Source: Quillaja saponaria
Lineage: Eukaryota; Streptophyta; Magnoliopsida; Fabales; Quillajaceae
NCBI GenBank assembly: GCA_029379385.1
Contig: CM055613.1
Span: forward strand, 22,107,652-22,171,651
Length of the DNA stretch: 64,000 nt
Direction: 5' to 3'
In this document: one piece after another, positions 1 to 11,239 of the stretch
Layout: each line of letters begins with the position of its first letter
Position numbering within the stretch: position 1 is the first letter of the stretch
Made by a program: the position numbers and the translations under genes
Notes under the pieces: generated by a model
Told to the model about the DNA's origin: nothing
Databases searched by the model: none
The model's input: the letters and a program-made list of their open reading frames with translations, nothing else

Positions 1-2387
1 TATCACTCCAATCCCACTTCACTCCCTTTCTAGTTAGTGGAATAGCAATTTGTGAGAACCCTTAGATAAATCTTCTATAATAGCCTGCCAACCCTAAAAA
101 ACTTCTGATTTTAGTGACATTAGTTGGCACTTCCCGCTTCAAAACTGCTACTTCCTTTCTTGGATCAACTGCAACACCTTTACCACTAATCATATTCCTC
201 GAAAATACTACTTCATCCAACCAAAAATCACATTTCCCCAACTTAGCATACAACTGCTTATCTTTAAAGTTTGTAGCACTATCCTTAAATGGTTTTCATG
301 TTCCTATACACTCTTAGAATAAATTAGAATATCATCTATGAATATTATCACAGACTAATCAAGGCAGGGTCTGAACACCCTATTCATCAAGTCCATAAAC
401 ACTACAAGTACATTAGTTACTTTAAAAGGCATTACCACAAATTCAAAGTGGCCATACCTTTTCCTAAAAGCTATTTTAGGAATATCTTCAAACTTTACTC
501 TCAACTGGTGATATCTTGACCTTAAATCAATTTCAGAAAACATAACGGCCCCTTGAAGCTGATCTAGCAAATCATCTATTCTAGGCAGTGGATATTTGTT
601 CTTGATGGTCACTTTGTTGAGTTGCCTGTAATCAATGTAAAGCCTAAAAGTCCCATCTTTCTTCTTTACTGAAAGTACTGATACCCCCCAGGTGAAGTGC
701 TAGGTCTTATGCAACCCTTATCAAGTAGTTTCTCCAACAGCTTGTTTTTAAGTTTAGCAAGTTCCACCGGTGCTATGCTATATGGAGCTTTGGATATTGG
801 AGTAGTACTTAGCAAAGTTTCAATGGAGAATTCAACTTCGCTTTCAGGTGATAATCCAGCTTAATCATCTAGAAATACCTCGGGAGAGTCCCAGACTATA
901 GGAATTTGCTTTAACTCCTTTTTCTCTTCCTTGGTTTCAATTAATACAACTAAGTACCTAGAGCAACCTTGCCAAACCATTTTCCTAGCTTGCAAGGCTG
1001 AAAAAAGCATTGAATTAGACTTTAGTCTAGGTGTGCAATTACGAATTGGAGGAAAAGTTATCCTTCTATTTTTACAATCCAGTACTACCTGCTACTCTCC
1101 TAACCAATCCATTCCTAGTATTAAATCTAAGTCTTCCATAGGCAAGCAAACCAAATTAGGATAGCTTATCTTGTTTTGCATTTCTAGTTCCACAGTCTTG
1201 CACAAATCTTTCAGATATAGAGATTTACCTACTGGGGTTTCAACCAGCAGTCTACAAGGCATATTACATATTTCTAATCCAAGTCTCATAGCACAATCAA
1301 TATAGATAAAAGAATATGAAGCTCTAGCACAAACAAAGCAATCATTTCTTGACAAGCTAATAGACACTTCTAAGATAACATTTCTATCTTCTAGTGCCTC
1401 CTTCTAGATTAAGAAAAATACTCTGCCTGGTGCTATTAGCTTCCTTAGAATCCTCTGGTCATGTAGGTCTGGACAGATTCGAGCCATATGTCCTTCCTTT
1501 TCACATTTAAAGTAATTATTACAGCCTATTTGACAAGGCCAATCCCTATGGAATTTCCTATATCTACCACACTGTCCTTCCACCCTTGACTGTTCCCCTA
1601 TTTGCTTACCCTTATTCTACCACTGATTTTGTTTCCCATTGCCAGCTCCAGTTGCTTTTTTGTTACTTCTGTTCCTCTTAAATTCCCTAACCATACAAAT
1701 CCTCTAAGCAATTTTACTTTTTCCCACTAGTTGAGCAAAGTTGTCTATTTCTAGTGTAGCTATCTTGCCCCTCATATTAATGGGTCTGCAAGTAGGTTGA
1801 GAATATAGATAGTTCTTTAAACCTATGTTCATATCCAGCCTCACATATATTCGCTGCTTGACTTGATTAAACTCAGCCTCAAGATCTTACTTCACACTGT
1901 TAGGAAAATAAATCCTATAGAATGTCTTTTTGAAGTTATCCTAAGTCAAATCAACCTCTCTTACCATAAGTAACTTTTTTGTACTCTACCACCAATACTT
2001 AGCCTCACCTTCCAACATATACACTACCAAGATAAGTTTATCATCTTCTTCACAACCCATCACCTTAAAGATCTTTTCCAATTGATTCAACCACCTCTCA
2101 GCTATAGTATAATCACAATTCCCGAGAAAACTAGATGGGTTTGCCCTTCTAAAATAATCCATGAGTGCTCTAACTTCTCTTGGTCTAGGTTTAGGCCCCC
2201 TTGATTCTCCCATGCCTAATGCAACATTAGTTTGTGCTCCAACATTAGCAGCAGTAGTGGCTGCCAATGTAGACTCCATAGTAGCATTCTAATTTCCAAC
2301 TTGTTCCTTTATCACTCCTAACACACCTTCTAGTGTATTGAGTATACCTTCCAAAAGCTCATTTTGAGATTTCTTTTCAGGAGCCAT
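1..2387 (-). pseudogene. Ty3/gypsy element A: gag-pol remnant, runs off left edge
   Basis: Minus-strand retrotransposon polyprotein with many stops and frameshifts. Reading from 2387 leftward: a gag start (M at 2387), a gag core at about 2280-1986 containing the AERWLNQLEKIF and GEAKYWW motifs, a zinc-knuckle area near 1540-1480, a pepsin-like protease region (1367-1092), a linker with PIVWDSPEVF, and reverse transcriptase from about 830 down to 62 ([17 protein letters not shown], then FLGLAGYYRRF). The protease catalytic Asp motif is replaced (CARAS at the DTGAS position), so it cannot be active. The RNase H and integrase parts lie beyond base 1. It is homologous along its length to element B at 17.6-20.5 kb on the opposite strand. 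The domain order gag-PR-RT and the tRNA-Met primer site identify Ty3/gypsy. I cannot assign the lineage firmly; chromovirus is possible from the related B integrase tail. Confidence 0.9.
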
Positions 2388-2627
2388 CTTGGAAAGCACA
2401 CACAACACACATTCAGATTTATCTTATCACAAAATATTTTAAGACTCTTTACTATACTACATCACCTATCTAGTACATAAAATTTATCACTTACACATAA
2501 TTAACAGTTAACATTCAGTAGCAAAATAATTGAGCAAGTAACATCACAACTTAACACATACAGTACACACGATGAGTATTGGCAAGGACTCCTAAGACTC
2601 TTTCTACCCAACAATGTCCTAGACATT

Positions 2628-2639
2628 ACTCTAATACCA
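2628..2639 (-). other. Primer-binding site of element A (initiator tRNA-Met)
   Basis: On the minus strand the sequence is TGGTATTAGAGT, next to the LTR end. It matches the usual TGGTATCAGAGC complement of initiator tRNA-Met except for two changes. Element B has the unmutated form at 17380. It fixes the 3' end of the minus-strand 5' LTR at base 2644. Confidence 0.8.
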
Positions 2640-2643
2640 TAAA

Positions 2644-4201
2644 TGTAATACCTTATATCCTAAGAGGTCAATATAGTTGAAATACGTAGAGTATTAAGAT
2701 TCACGGCTAAGATTTAAATTTTTTTTTTCCATTTTGTAAGATTAGTAAAAGATTTTAGCCTTGTTAAATCATAGGATTATATACTTTAATGAGTAATTAA
2801 CCTTATTTTTCTTCTTTTTTGATGATGATAATGTTAGGCCGTGGAAAATTTTACTCTATCTATTAGTTACTAATTTTTCTATTATTCAACATACTTTCTT
2901 GAGTACTTTCTTATTATAAAAGTAGGTCCTCCCACTTCTATTCAAACTATTACACGAGTACTTTCTTATATTTATATATATATATAATGCCCTTGACTTG
3001 AGTTGTATTTCTAGTTACAATAAGAGAGCATTCATTTCTTTTATATGGTCACTTGGATAATGTAATATGTGAGAGTCACTTTATTATTATTATTAAAAGT
3101 GAACTTGATAAGTCCTACCTTGCTAATTATACTTACAAAAGTGAAATTGACTTTTCCCATATTACATCAAATTACCACCTATCAACATTTTCATTCCCAA
3201 AGTCTACCTTATAACAAAAAAATTTCTTTTTTTACTAAACAAGTACACCGAGATTACAATTATAAGTAAATTAAAGGCAAATTTAGACTAACATCGAGGC
3301 TCAACATCTTTACTTCAATTACATATGATTTAGATAATAGTTACATGAATACAAGAGACTAAGAGGTGCTTTTACATTAACACATAGGCAAACCTCCAAA
3401 AAGTTTATAACTTATATTAACATTGCAAGAACTACTACTTCAACATTAAGTAAACACAAAGGAACACCTCCATTACAAGTTTTAAACCTATTACATCCAA
3501 TGTTTCTAATTGTTTACTAAGACAAAATAATATTTTCCAGTTTCATTTGTTCCAACATAGGCCACGGGTACACCGTGGACAAAAGGGTATTCTTCATCAT
3601 TATAGTATCCCTTCCATACTTGCCAATACTCTTCCACATATTTTACATTTTCATGGTACGTCGCATAACAAACATAGAAACATTGGAATCAAAGTATAAT
3701 CATGTTTGCCAAGTATGACCCATAAAGCTATCAATTTGAACATTAAGAATTTTACAAACTGAGACAAAAATCTCAATACATTCCATATATTTGAATTTCC
3801 AACATTATTTACTTGATGCTCAGTTGCAAAAAAAGGAAATGAAAACAGAATTTGAATGCAAACCATTCTTGTAATCTAACCTATTTGTATATGTAAACCG
3901 AGACCTTCCTTCTTAAAAAAAAAGAGAACATGCATACAAAGCAACTTAACAATTAGTCTCAACTAGACATGGATCCATAACTAGGGATTTAGGCACTTCT
4001 TAGGGCCGAGACTTCTTGGGACACCACATAGCTTAGGTGAAAACCACAATTTCACAAAAACATGCAATTTCTCAATACTTCATCTGCAAAGCACATGCAT
4101 CCTCATCTAACATGCAATTTTTTAGAAGGAGTAGTATAGATGAAAAGGAAGTAGTTTTCATACTCATTTAAAAAGGATTAGTAAGGAAATACATGGAACA
4201 T
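2644..4201 (-). repeat. 5' LTR of gypsy element A (1558 bp)
   Basis: On the minus strand it begins TGTTCCATG at 4201 and ends TTACA at 2644, directly before the primer-binding site. It aligns by eye over its whole length with 15822-17375 (plus strand) and with the truncated copy at 22777-24482, at roughly nine in ten bases where I compared. It contains a short TA run around 2970-2985 in the position of the TATA-like tract of the other copies. Several spurious ORFs, such as 3651-3866, fall inside it. The matching 3' LTR lies outside the window. Confidence 0.9.
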
Positions 4202-4640
4202 GCATCTTTTGTAACCAGAATTTTCTACTTCTAACATCTTGACAATTGAATTCCTTCACTTCTCTCTCTCGGCTCCTATTTGTAGAATTTCTTTTCTTCA
4301 ATTAGGGCTTACTCATAACCCAAGCAATGTGTTCCCTAAGTGAATCCACGGCAAACTACGGTGCTCTCTTGAAATTTGGACGTGATTTAAGCCTCCATCA
4401 AAGACTTTGTTTTTCTCTCACTAACTAACTCTCTCTCTCATTGTTAAGACTTGTAGATTTTTCAAGAATGGTGAGATATGGTGACAATGAGGGCTTAAAG
4501 AGAGATATAAAATGGAAATCCCTAAAATGCCTTTCTATCGATTATTTTATATTATTTATTTTACCTAATCTCTCACTTAGCATTATTTTAATGATTATTA
4601 AGTCAGCTTATCATTACATAGGTAGATATATATATACAAC
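4202..4640. repeat. Flank shared in inverted orientation with 15401-15821
   Basis: This stretch lies between the LTR of element A and the viral leader. It is the reverse complement (diverged) of the stretch between the viral leader and the LTR of element B. It contains CT-rich runs (TCTCTC at about 4260 and 4435) and, at its right end, a short TA tract at about 4627-4637. No protein domain is recognisable; the ORF at 4441-4665 is not conserved in the other copy. Because the similarity continues to the exact LTR boundary, the flank and LTR were probably duplicated together. It may be an older transposon or host sequence into which both the LTR element and the virus were inserted. Confidence 0.75.
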
Positions 4641-5057
4641 AAATAAAGGACCGGTGAGGCCCTAAGAGTGGAAGAAGATCACGGAGGTGGTGAAGTAGGG
4701 AGTAGCAGGACCACTAAGGAGATTATGCTATGCAATGCATAAATTAAAGACAGAAATTGAAAGAGAGGAGAAGTGACGGTACTCCACACACTAATCCGAG
4801 GAAGGAAAATGCATAAATTAAAGATGAAGAAAAAGTGGTGATAGTCCGCACGCTAATCCGGGAGAAGGATATACAGAAATTAAAGACAAAAATAAAATGT
4901 CACTGATAGTATTCAAAATAGAATAATACAAGTGAAGGATAGCTCCGAAAGAATACCAAGGGAAGCTCTCAGACTAAACTTGGCTTAGAATTCTGAAATA
5001 AAAAACTTGATTGAATGAGAGATGCAACTCTCTATAAATAGAAAATTGAAATTTACT
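4641..5057 (-). promoter_or_regulatory. Endogenous pararetrovirus promoter and leader, inverted copy
   Basis: The minus strand carries the same non-coding block seen on the plus strand at 11350-11620 and 15213-15355. It has a TATA box (TATTTATAGAGAG at about 5042-5028), then a run matching the segment downstream of the plus-strand TATA, then leader sequence with loosely repeated CGGATTAGCGTG-type units. In caulimovirids the single genomic promoter lies in the large intergenic region before the leader, which fits. The left end meets a TA tract near 4637. Activity cannot be judged from sequence. Confidence 0.75.
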
Positions 5058-5924
5058 ATTGGAACCAATTTCTGATTTAAGTGGTGTAAGTTTTCAAGGC
5101 ATTAAAGCGTGTTTACCATTATACTAGAATTTATTTTTGAAAATATAAGCCATGAATGCTTATACTCACTATTTTGGAAATTTAAGACATTATACCAATT
5201 AGGTTGATAATCCCAATAATTGTAACCAATAGAATTGAACGGCTGGGAAAATTTCCGTTTTTTGAAAAGATTGATTTTCTAGATGAACGACGGATTACCT
5301 TTAGGATTTGGATTGTAGAATGTGTAATGAAATTAGCATCCAATTTTGATTTATAATGTTTGATAGCAACAGAATCACTATCAACCAAAATAAATTCATA
5401 ATACTTATGAGTTTTTGAAAGGTCTATAGGCATAAAACGCCAATTTGGTGAAAAAACCATTTAGAACTTATTAGAGATTATTAGTAAAAAAATGGGGTTC
5501 CATTTGAAGAATAGTTTAGGACTAGAGAAATTGGCACATAGAAAGATTGTGATTTTTGGGAGGAGATTGGAGGAGTTTGAGAGAGAAGTTCCTTACTTAA
5601 AGGTATCGTTGTCACTGATTAGTCTAATAGGGTGATAGCCTGAGCTAGATGTTCTTGATTAAACTGGATGTAATCTTTTGAATTGGGAGGGGCAACTAAC
5701 TTAGATTGCTTTTCGTCAGCAATGTCTGCCTAAAATTGCTTCGAAAGGACAAGAGGTTTTTGGATTGATTTCTAGATTTCTAAAAGGGTCTCTATGGGAT
5801 AGGCATAAGACTCTTTGGATTGCTTATGAGTTGATTGGCCTGAGGAATTGAATGGTCCCTCTTTGGATTGCGTTTTTGATTTTGTAGGAGGCTCCACATC
5901 TTTTTCTTTCTTTTTTCGAGACAT
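5058..5924 (-). pseudogene. Caulimovirid ORF of unknown function, N-terminal and middle part, inverted and deleted
   Basis: Minus-strand reading from an ATG at 5924 gives a Lys/Ser-rich N-terminus, several in-frame stops (for example at 5772), and then a block with KYYEFILVDSDSVAIKHYK (about 5430-5370). That block is nearly the same as the plus-strand ORF at 10264-11229. This copy has the N-terminus that the plus copy lacks. Compared with the plus copy it has lost the parts corresponding to about 10610-10865 and 10928-11352, so the coding remnant runs straight into the promoter block. I recall such ORFs of unknown function beside the polyprotein in endogenous caulimovirids (Florendovirus is the group I have in mind), but the genus is not established here. 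Confidence 0.7.
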
Positions 5925-5936
5925 ATTATCTACCTT

Positions 5937-6318
5937 GCAAGAATTCTCGAGTAAGATAATTGAGAATAGAATTGGAACTACCTTTGATGTATTCAATCTT
6001 AAAATTGATCCTTTATCTACCTTGGAAATAATTCCAATTGATTCTGATTGTGAAGAAATTCCTTTACTTTCAGAAAAATCTGTAAAAATTCATACGCAAA
6101 ATTACAATTATCTCCATCTTGGATGCGTCCAAATTACAGCAAAACCTCTAATAAGAGAAGGCTTTAACACCTCTATTCTCTTATGTCTTCGTAATTGTCG
6201 GATGACCAATTTTCATGAATATCTCTTTGGCACTGTTGATACTAGTCTCTGTAGTGGTCCGATCTATTTTGATTGTTTTCTAAACATGACAATCTCTTTA
6301 CAAGATGAAACATTTTAA
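5937..6318 (+). pseudogene. Caulimovirid movement protein (30K-type) remnant
   Basis: The plus-strand reading frame contains the conserved movement-protein core: LHLGCVQITAKPL (about 6113-6150), then GFNTSILLCLR and the SLCSGPIYFDCF block near 6246-6280. In this virus family the protein forms tubules through plasmodesmata and is the N-terminal part of the polyprotein or a separate ORF. The frame breaks at a stop at 6316, and recognisable coding continues only as fragments to about 6470. Its upstream end abuts the inverted ORF at about 5925-5937, so the native start is not preserved. An open frame reaching back to 5848 is accidental overlap with the opposite-strand ORF. Confidence 0.8.
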
Positions 6319-6439
6319 ATTCTTTAGACTTAAATGTTAAACTTTCAATTTTTAATATCAAATTTGGATCATTACCGATAGCTTTAGTCTAACGTATATA
6401 ATATAAAATAATGATATCTATTTTCACTTCAAAATCTCT

Positions 6440-7690
6440 CCAACAACGAAGAAAATGAGAAACAACAATGTTTCTAACTGATTTTTCAAAAGCAAACGTT
6501 ACTACTCTAAAATCAATTTCTTAGAAAGAAGTTAATTTTCCTGAAAATTAGACTCTTGATAAGGTAATGCCTGTTCAATATCAAAAACCCTCCTCTATTT
6601 CAGAAATTACTCAATACCCCATAGGTAAAGTAGAATTATTTTTTAATAGAACAAACAGTTAAAGAAATTTTAGATCAACTTATCAAGACTCAGCAAGAAA
6701 TTCTTGTTCGTCTAGATACTCTTGTTCTTCAATCCCTTTAATAATTCATCTTCAAGGTTTAGAAAACACATCTAGGATTTGTAGAGCTTTATACACCAAA
6801 GAAAATGATAATTAATCTAAAAAACGTCATTCTCTTACTTCATTTTTAAATGATAACCTGGAAATCAATATAATTCAAACTATTTTTTAGATTGATAAAG
6901 AATCCCTTAGAAAAGATTTTTATCAAAAAAAAAAAATAATAATAATAATACAATCTTGAAAGAACTTGGTTTTTAAAAAAAATTTACTGGTTTTAAAAGA
7001 CAAAAAATTCAAAACTTTTATCACAAATTTATGGAAAACTCGTAAAATTTATATTATGTTATTTGAATGGTTTGAAGTTTATGTAAAGGAAAAAGGTATC
7101 AATTATCCTTTCTCCAAATCCATAAATGTTAATACTCAAAAACAAGAAATCGGATAACTTATAAGGATGAAGTTATTAATTCAGTTTTTCCTCCTCATAA
7201 GTCCCTAAAAATTCCTACCCAGAATCCTACTAAAAAAATAGTTCCTGTACCAGTAATTCTTTTCAAAAATAAAATTTAACTGAAATAGTTAATTTTAAAG
7301 ACATTCAATCTCTTTATGAGCAAAATAATTATACCAATTGTTATCTTCAATCTTTCTCTGAACCCAAACCTAATCTGCAAAGTGAAAATCCTAGTTTTAC
7401 TCCTTACCAGATTCTTTCAAAAATCAAAAAAGAGTTAGGTTCTAATTCGAGATCCTCTTCTCAACATGAACTTCTTAACAAAATCTCTAAACAAATTATC
7501 CAAATAGAGAGAAATATTACTCCTGACACTCCTCAACAAACTAATTCCTCTCTTATGATTAATAATTTAAGTGATGTAAATTCTGCATCCGAACAAACTG
7601 ATGATTCTAGAAAAAATTTCAAAAAGAAATCAGTCCAATTCAAAATACCAATTAGCGAAAGCCACAAAAATTATATTATCTTAGGGCTTC
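6440..7690 (+). pseudogene. Caulimovirid polyprotein, coiled-coil and linker region
   Basis: This is degenerate plus-strand coding sequence between the movement and coat domains. A heptad-rich stretch near 6655-6725 (VKEILDQLIKTQQEILVRLD) looks like the coiled-coil linker found between movement and coat regions in related viruses. The frame is then interrupted by stops and an A-rich run (about 6930-6945). From about 7275 to 7680 a long Ser/Gln/Asn/Lys-rich frame is open again. Assignment is by position and composition; only the coiled coil is seen directly. No function should be expected. Confidence 0.55.
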
Positions 7691-7734
7691 TCCTCCTAAC
7701 TTAGTCACAAAAGAAAAACCTCAAATAATCAATA

Positions 7735-8700
7735 ATTATTTTAGTGCAAACAACATCTATGAAAAAAATATAGATGGCCAATCTGAATACAATATTCTTA
7801 ATATGTTGTAGCAAATGACTATGGTCAGTACTGCTTATAAAGTCTCTCACAATTATTCTGACTAATCTATCATTAATATTTTAATAAACGGTTTTACTAG
7901 TCAATTAAAAGGATGGTGGGATGAACACCTCATTGAAGATGAGCGAAGCCAAATAAACTTAGCAATCAAAATTTATACTAAAGGAAATCCTCTCCTTGAC
8001 GAAGAAGGAAATCAAATCCAAGATTCCGTAAATACTCTTATTTACACTATCACAAAACATTTCATCAGAGATCCGTCTATATGGCATGACAAATCTGCTG
8101 AACTCCTTTCCAATCTTAAGTGTCATACCCTTACTGACTTTAGGTGGTATAAAGATACCTTCTTCACTAGAGTCTTCTCTAGGTCTGATAATAATCAATA
8201 TTTTTGGAAATAAAAATTGCTAGCTAGTCTTCTCCGTTCTTTAGGAGACAAAGTTAGAGAAAAAAACAGAAATATTAACAATAGAATCATTCCATATGAA
8301 CAACTAATTTATAGATAGCTTTACAGCTATGTCCAGAAAGTTGCTTTAAAAATTTGTCAAGACGACAAACTACAAATACAATTAGCCAAAGAAAGATCCC
8401 TTAATCATATAGAGTTAAGAAGTTTCGGTTCTCAATACAGTTTTGATTGTCCTCAAAGTTCATCTAAACAAAAAAAGAAACATCATTCTGGCCTTCCCAA
8501 AACTTAAGAAAAATCTTTAAAAAATAAAGCTGGCAAAAGAATTTACAAACACAAAAATTATAAACATGCTCCTCAATATTTTCAAAATAAAGAAAAACCA
8601 CATGTTATCTATTTTCAATGCAACAAATCAGGTCATATTGCAAAATACTGCATAATTACAAATAAAATCAAAACTTTAAATATCGATTAAGGTCTTTTAG
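7735..8700 (+). pseudogene. Caulimovirid coat protein with zinc knuckle, decayed
   Basis: A plus-strand frame with scattered stops carries capsid-type motifs in the expected order: an FTSQLKGWWDEHL block (about 7891-7930), a TLIYTITKHFIRDPS block (about 8033-8075), the DFRWYKDTFF block (about 8137-8165), and the conserved PYEQLIY near 8293-8315. A basic stretch (8465-8560) leads into a zinc knuckle at about 8610-8650. The knuckle has lost its first cysteine: it reads YFQC-x4-H-x4-C instead of CxxC-x4-H-x4-C. The protein would package viral RNA/DNA. The minus-strand ORF at 7959-8198 is a shadow of this region. Confidence 0.8.
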
Positions 8701-9560
8701 CTCAACTTGATTGTCTTCTAATTGAAGATTCTTCTGATAGTGAAGCTCAATCTTTTTATGATATTTACAAAATTAACCAAATCGAAAATGATGGCGAAAC
8801 CTCTTCAGATTCATCTCTAGAAACTCTTGAATGTAATGTCCTCATTAGAGAACAAGATCTTCTCTTTGAAGTCATTACTAGCCTTTCAAATGATAAAGAG
8901 AAGACAAATTATCTTCTCAAACTCAAAAAAACCCTGAAAATCCCAGAAAAATCAAACAGACATCCTTACAATCTTCCAATAGTTACTAACTCTTTTAATC
9001 TAATTGTCGTTTTATCCATGTTCAACTCTGAGAAAAAACCTGTAACACTTTAAGATCTTCAACATTAAGTTTCAAAACTAAAAACTAAAGTCAAATATCT
9101 CAAAATTCAACAACAAGAAAATACTTCAGCAATCCAACTCCTTCAAAAAGAGAAGAAAAGAGAAGAAAAATCTATTTTTAAGACATTCTCATCAAAACAT
9201 TATGAGTCTTCCTCGTCAGATGAAAACTAAGATATTTCGAGTAATAATTTTCTTAATCTAATGACTCGGGTTTCATATTAGAAATGGTACATCCCAATCA
9301 AACTATAAATCATTTGTGGGTAAATAAAGCAATGTTCAAAAAGGCTATGGGTCAAACCGTTTCCTTCCCTTTCTTTAAAAACCTACTTTTAGGAATTTCA
9401 ATCTTATTGAAAATAAACAAAAACAAATCAATTTTTTTTCTGATGAAATTTTCTTTCAAAAGAATAGAAACTCAACTCAATGATCCAAGTGTCAAAAACA
9501 AAATAAAAATTTTTGAAGAAAAAATTCATAAGCAAATCTGCTCTGATCTTCCAAATGCTT
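8700..9560 (+). pseudogene. Caulimovirid polyprotein, acidic segment; protease domain not recognisable
   Basis: After the zinc knuckle comes an acidic Asp/Ser-rich segment (8700-8870) and a Lys-rich coiled-coil-like segment (about 9060-9180). An aspartic protease should follow before the reverse transcriptase. Near 9275-9560 only a short fragment resembling the start (KWYIPI) and AT-rich non-matching frames are seen, and no D-T/S-G motif could be found. The protease is therefore deleted or too decayed to see. The ORF at 9284-9565 has no domain I recognise and may be partly the protease C-terminal linker. Confidence 0.5.
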
Positions 9561-10300
9561 TCTGAAAAAGAAAACAACATATGGTAGATCCTTCTTATGA
9601 AAAAGAATTTTATGAAATACAAATTCCTACAAAAGCCCTTTCAATACAAATGAATCAAAAATTTCTTGATTTCTGTCAAAAAGAAACTAGTGATATTCTT
9701 TTCAAAGGAATAATCCGCAAGAGCAAAGGTCATTGGTCTTGTTTTGCTTTTTATGTAAATAAAAATGCAGAGATTGAAAGTGGTACTCCCCGTTGATTCA
9801 TCAATTATAAACCTCTCAATCAAGCTTTACAATGGATTAGGTATCATATTCCTAACAAAAAAGATATTCTCAATCATTTATACTCTTCAAAATTGTTTTC
9901 AAAATTTGATCTAAAATCAGGTTTCTGGCAAATTCAAATCAAAGAATCTAATAGATACAAAACTATATTTATAAGTTCCTTTTGGTCAATACGAATGGAA
10001 TGCAATGCCTTTTAGATTAAAAAATGCTCCTTTTGAATTCCAAATAATCATAAACAATATTTTTAATCCTTATGCCAAAATCATCATTGTTTATATTGAT
10101 GATGTTTTAATCTTCTCACAAAATGTTGATGAACATTTCAAATATCTCAATATTTTCTTTGAAATTACAAAAGAAAATAGTTTGGCTGTTTCTAGAACAA
10201 AATTCAGTCTTTTTCAAATAACAATAAAGTTTCTTGGTCATAACATTCACCACGGAACTATCAAATGGTTTCTTTGCCAAATTAGCATTTTATGCCTATA
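9561..10300 (+). pseudogene. Caulimovirid reverse transcriptase remnant lacking RNase H
   Basis: Plus-strand frames give the pararetrovirus RT signature in order: GIIRKSKGHWSCFAFYV (about 9703-9755), a NYKPLNQAL block (about 9805), the FSKFDLKSGFWQIQI block (about 9898), MPFRLKNAPFEFQ (10005), the catalytic YIDD at 10092-10103 followed by VLIFS, and FLGHNI near 10231. The catalytic box is intact, but stops and a frameshift (about 9794 and 9960-9990) break the frame. RNase H normally follows directly. Here the sequence passes within a few codons of HGTI into the unknown ORF at 10264, so RNase H is absent. Confidence 0.88.
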
Positions 10301-11229
10301 GACATTTCAAAAACCCAAAAGTATTATGAATTTATTTTGGTTGATAGTGATTTTGTTGCTATCAAACATTATAAGTCAAAATCGGATACTAATTTCATTA
10401 CGCATTCCACAATCCAAATCCTAAAGGTAATCCATCCTTTAGATTGAAAAATCAATCTTTTCAAAACCTGCAAATTCTCCCAGTTGTTAGATCCTTTCGG
10501 TTACAATTACTGGGATTATCAAACTGCTTGGTACAATGTCTTAAATTTCCAAAATAGTGATTATAGGCATTAATGACTTATATTTTTCAAAAACAAAGTC
10601 CAGTATAACTTCCCACATTGGTTCTTCCAGTGGTGGTCTTTACATGATTCTTGTGCAAAAAACTTTCTTGATGAAGTAGCTAATGGCTTAATTTATTTTG
10701 AAAAACATTTCAATATACCTGACCATAATCCCATACTATTACATTTCTTCTCAAAATTTGTACTAGAATGAATTTATGCATGGCAATACAAGTACCCCAA
10801 AGACTTTCATAGTCTTCAGGGTCCTTTGTAAAAGTTACCTCCCCTTCTCATACAAGACTCAACAAAATGGTGGACAAGCTTTAATGCCTCAAAAGCTTAC
10901 GCCACTTCAATCAGAAATTGGTTCCAACAAAATCTCCAATTTCTAAAAAAGTCTTCTCTAGAAGTCACTCAATTTTTATAGCATAAATCTCAAATTGTAG
11001 CCAAGCTAGCTTCTTATTCAAACAAATAAGAATATCTTCAGAATCTCAAAACCATGGTTTAACTGTTATAAGCAAAAGAACATGCAAATGATGAAGGTAC
11101 CTCTGCCCTTCAAAAGGTTAATAGAAAACTAGTTTCCAGTTTCTTTTCTAGAACTTTAGAAAATAGTTCTACTGACTATATCCAATCCAATAAAGACAAC
11201 TATTATGGCATCAACTTAGAAGATGACTA
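10264..11229 (+). pseudogene. Caulimovirid ORF of unknown function, plus-strand copy
   Basis: A degenerate ORF begins in the ATG overlapping the end of the RT fragment. It contains KYYEFILVDSDFVAIKHYK (about 10320-10375), a WDYQTAWYNVL block (about 10531), a W-rich block (FPHWFFQWWSL, about 10612), further Trp/Lys-rich segments, and a C-terminus ending at the TGA-phase stop near 11229 (NLEDD then stop). In-frame stops occur at about 10447, 10769 and 11042. It lacks the basic N-terminus present in the inverted copy at 5924. Its last ~120 bp are included in the 600 bp tandem repeat. The function is unknown; membership of an endogenous caulimovirid ORF family is inferred from context and recollection. 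Confidence 0.65.
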
Positions 11230-11239
11230 AAACAGTTGA

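Noticed and set aside
5772..5996. 74-codon minus-strand ORF as an independent host gene
   Set aside because: It overlaps the N-terminus of the inverted viral ORF (ATG at 5924), and its first 24 codons are antisense to the movement-protein region.
10290..10600. RNase H domain expected after the viral RT
   Set aside because: The frame after RT shows the KYYEFILVDSD block of the unknown viral ORF; no RNase H motifs were seen.
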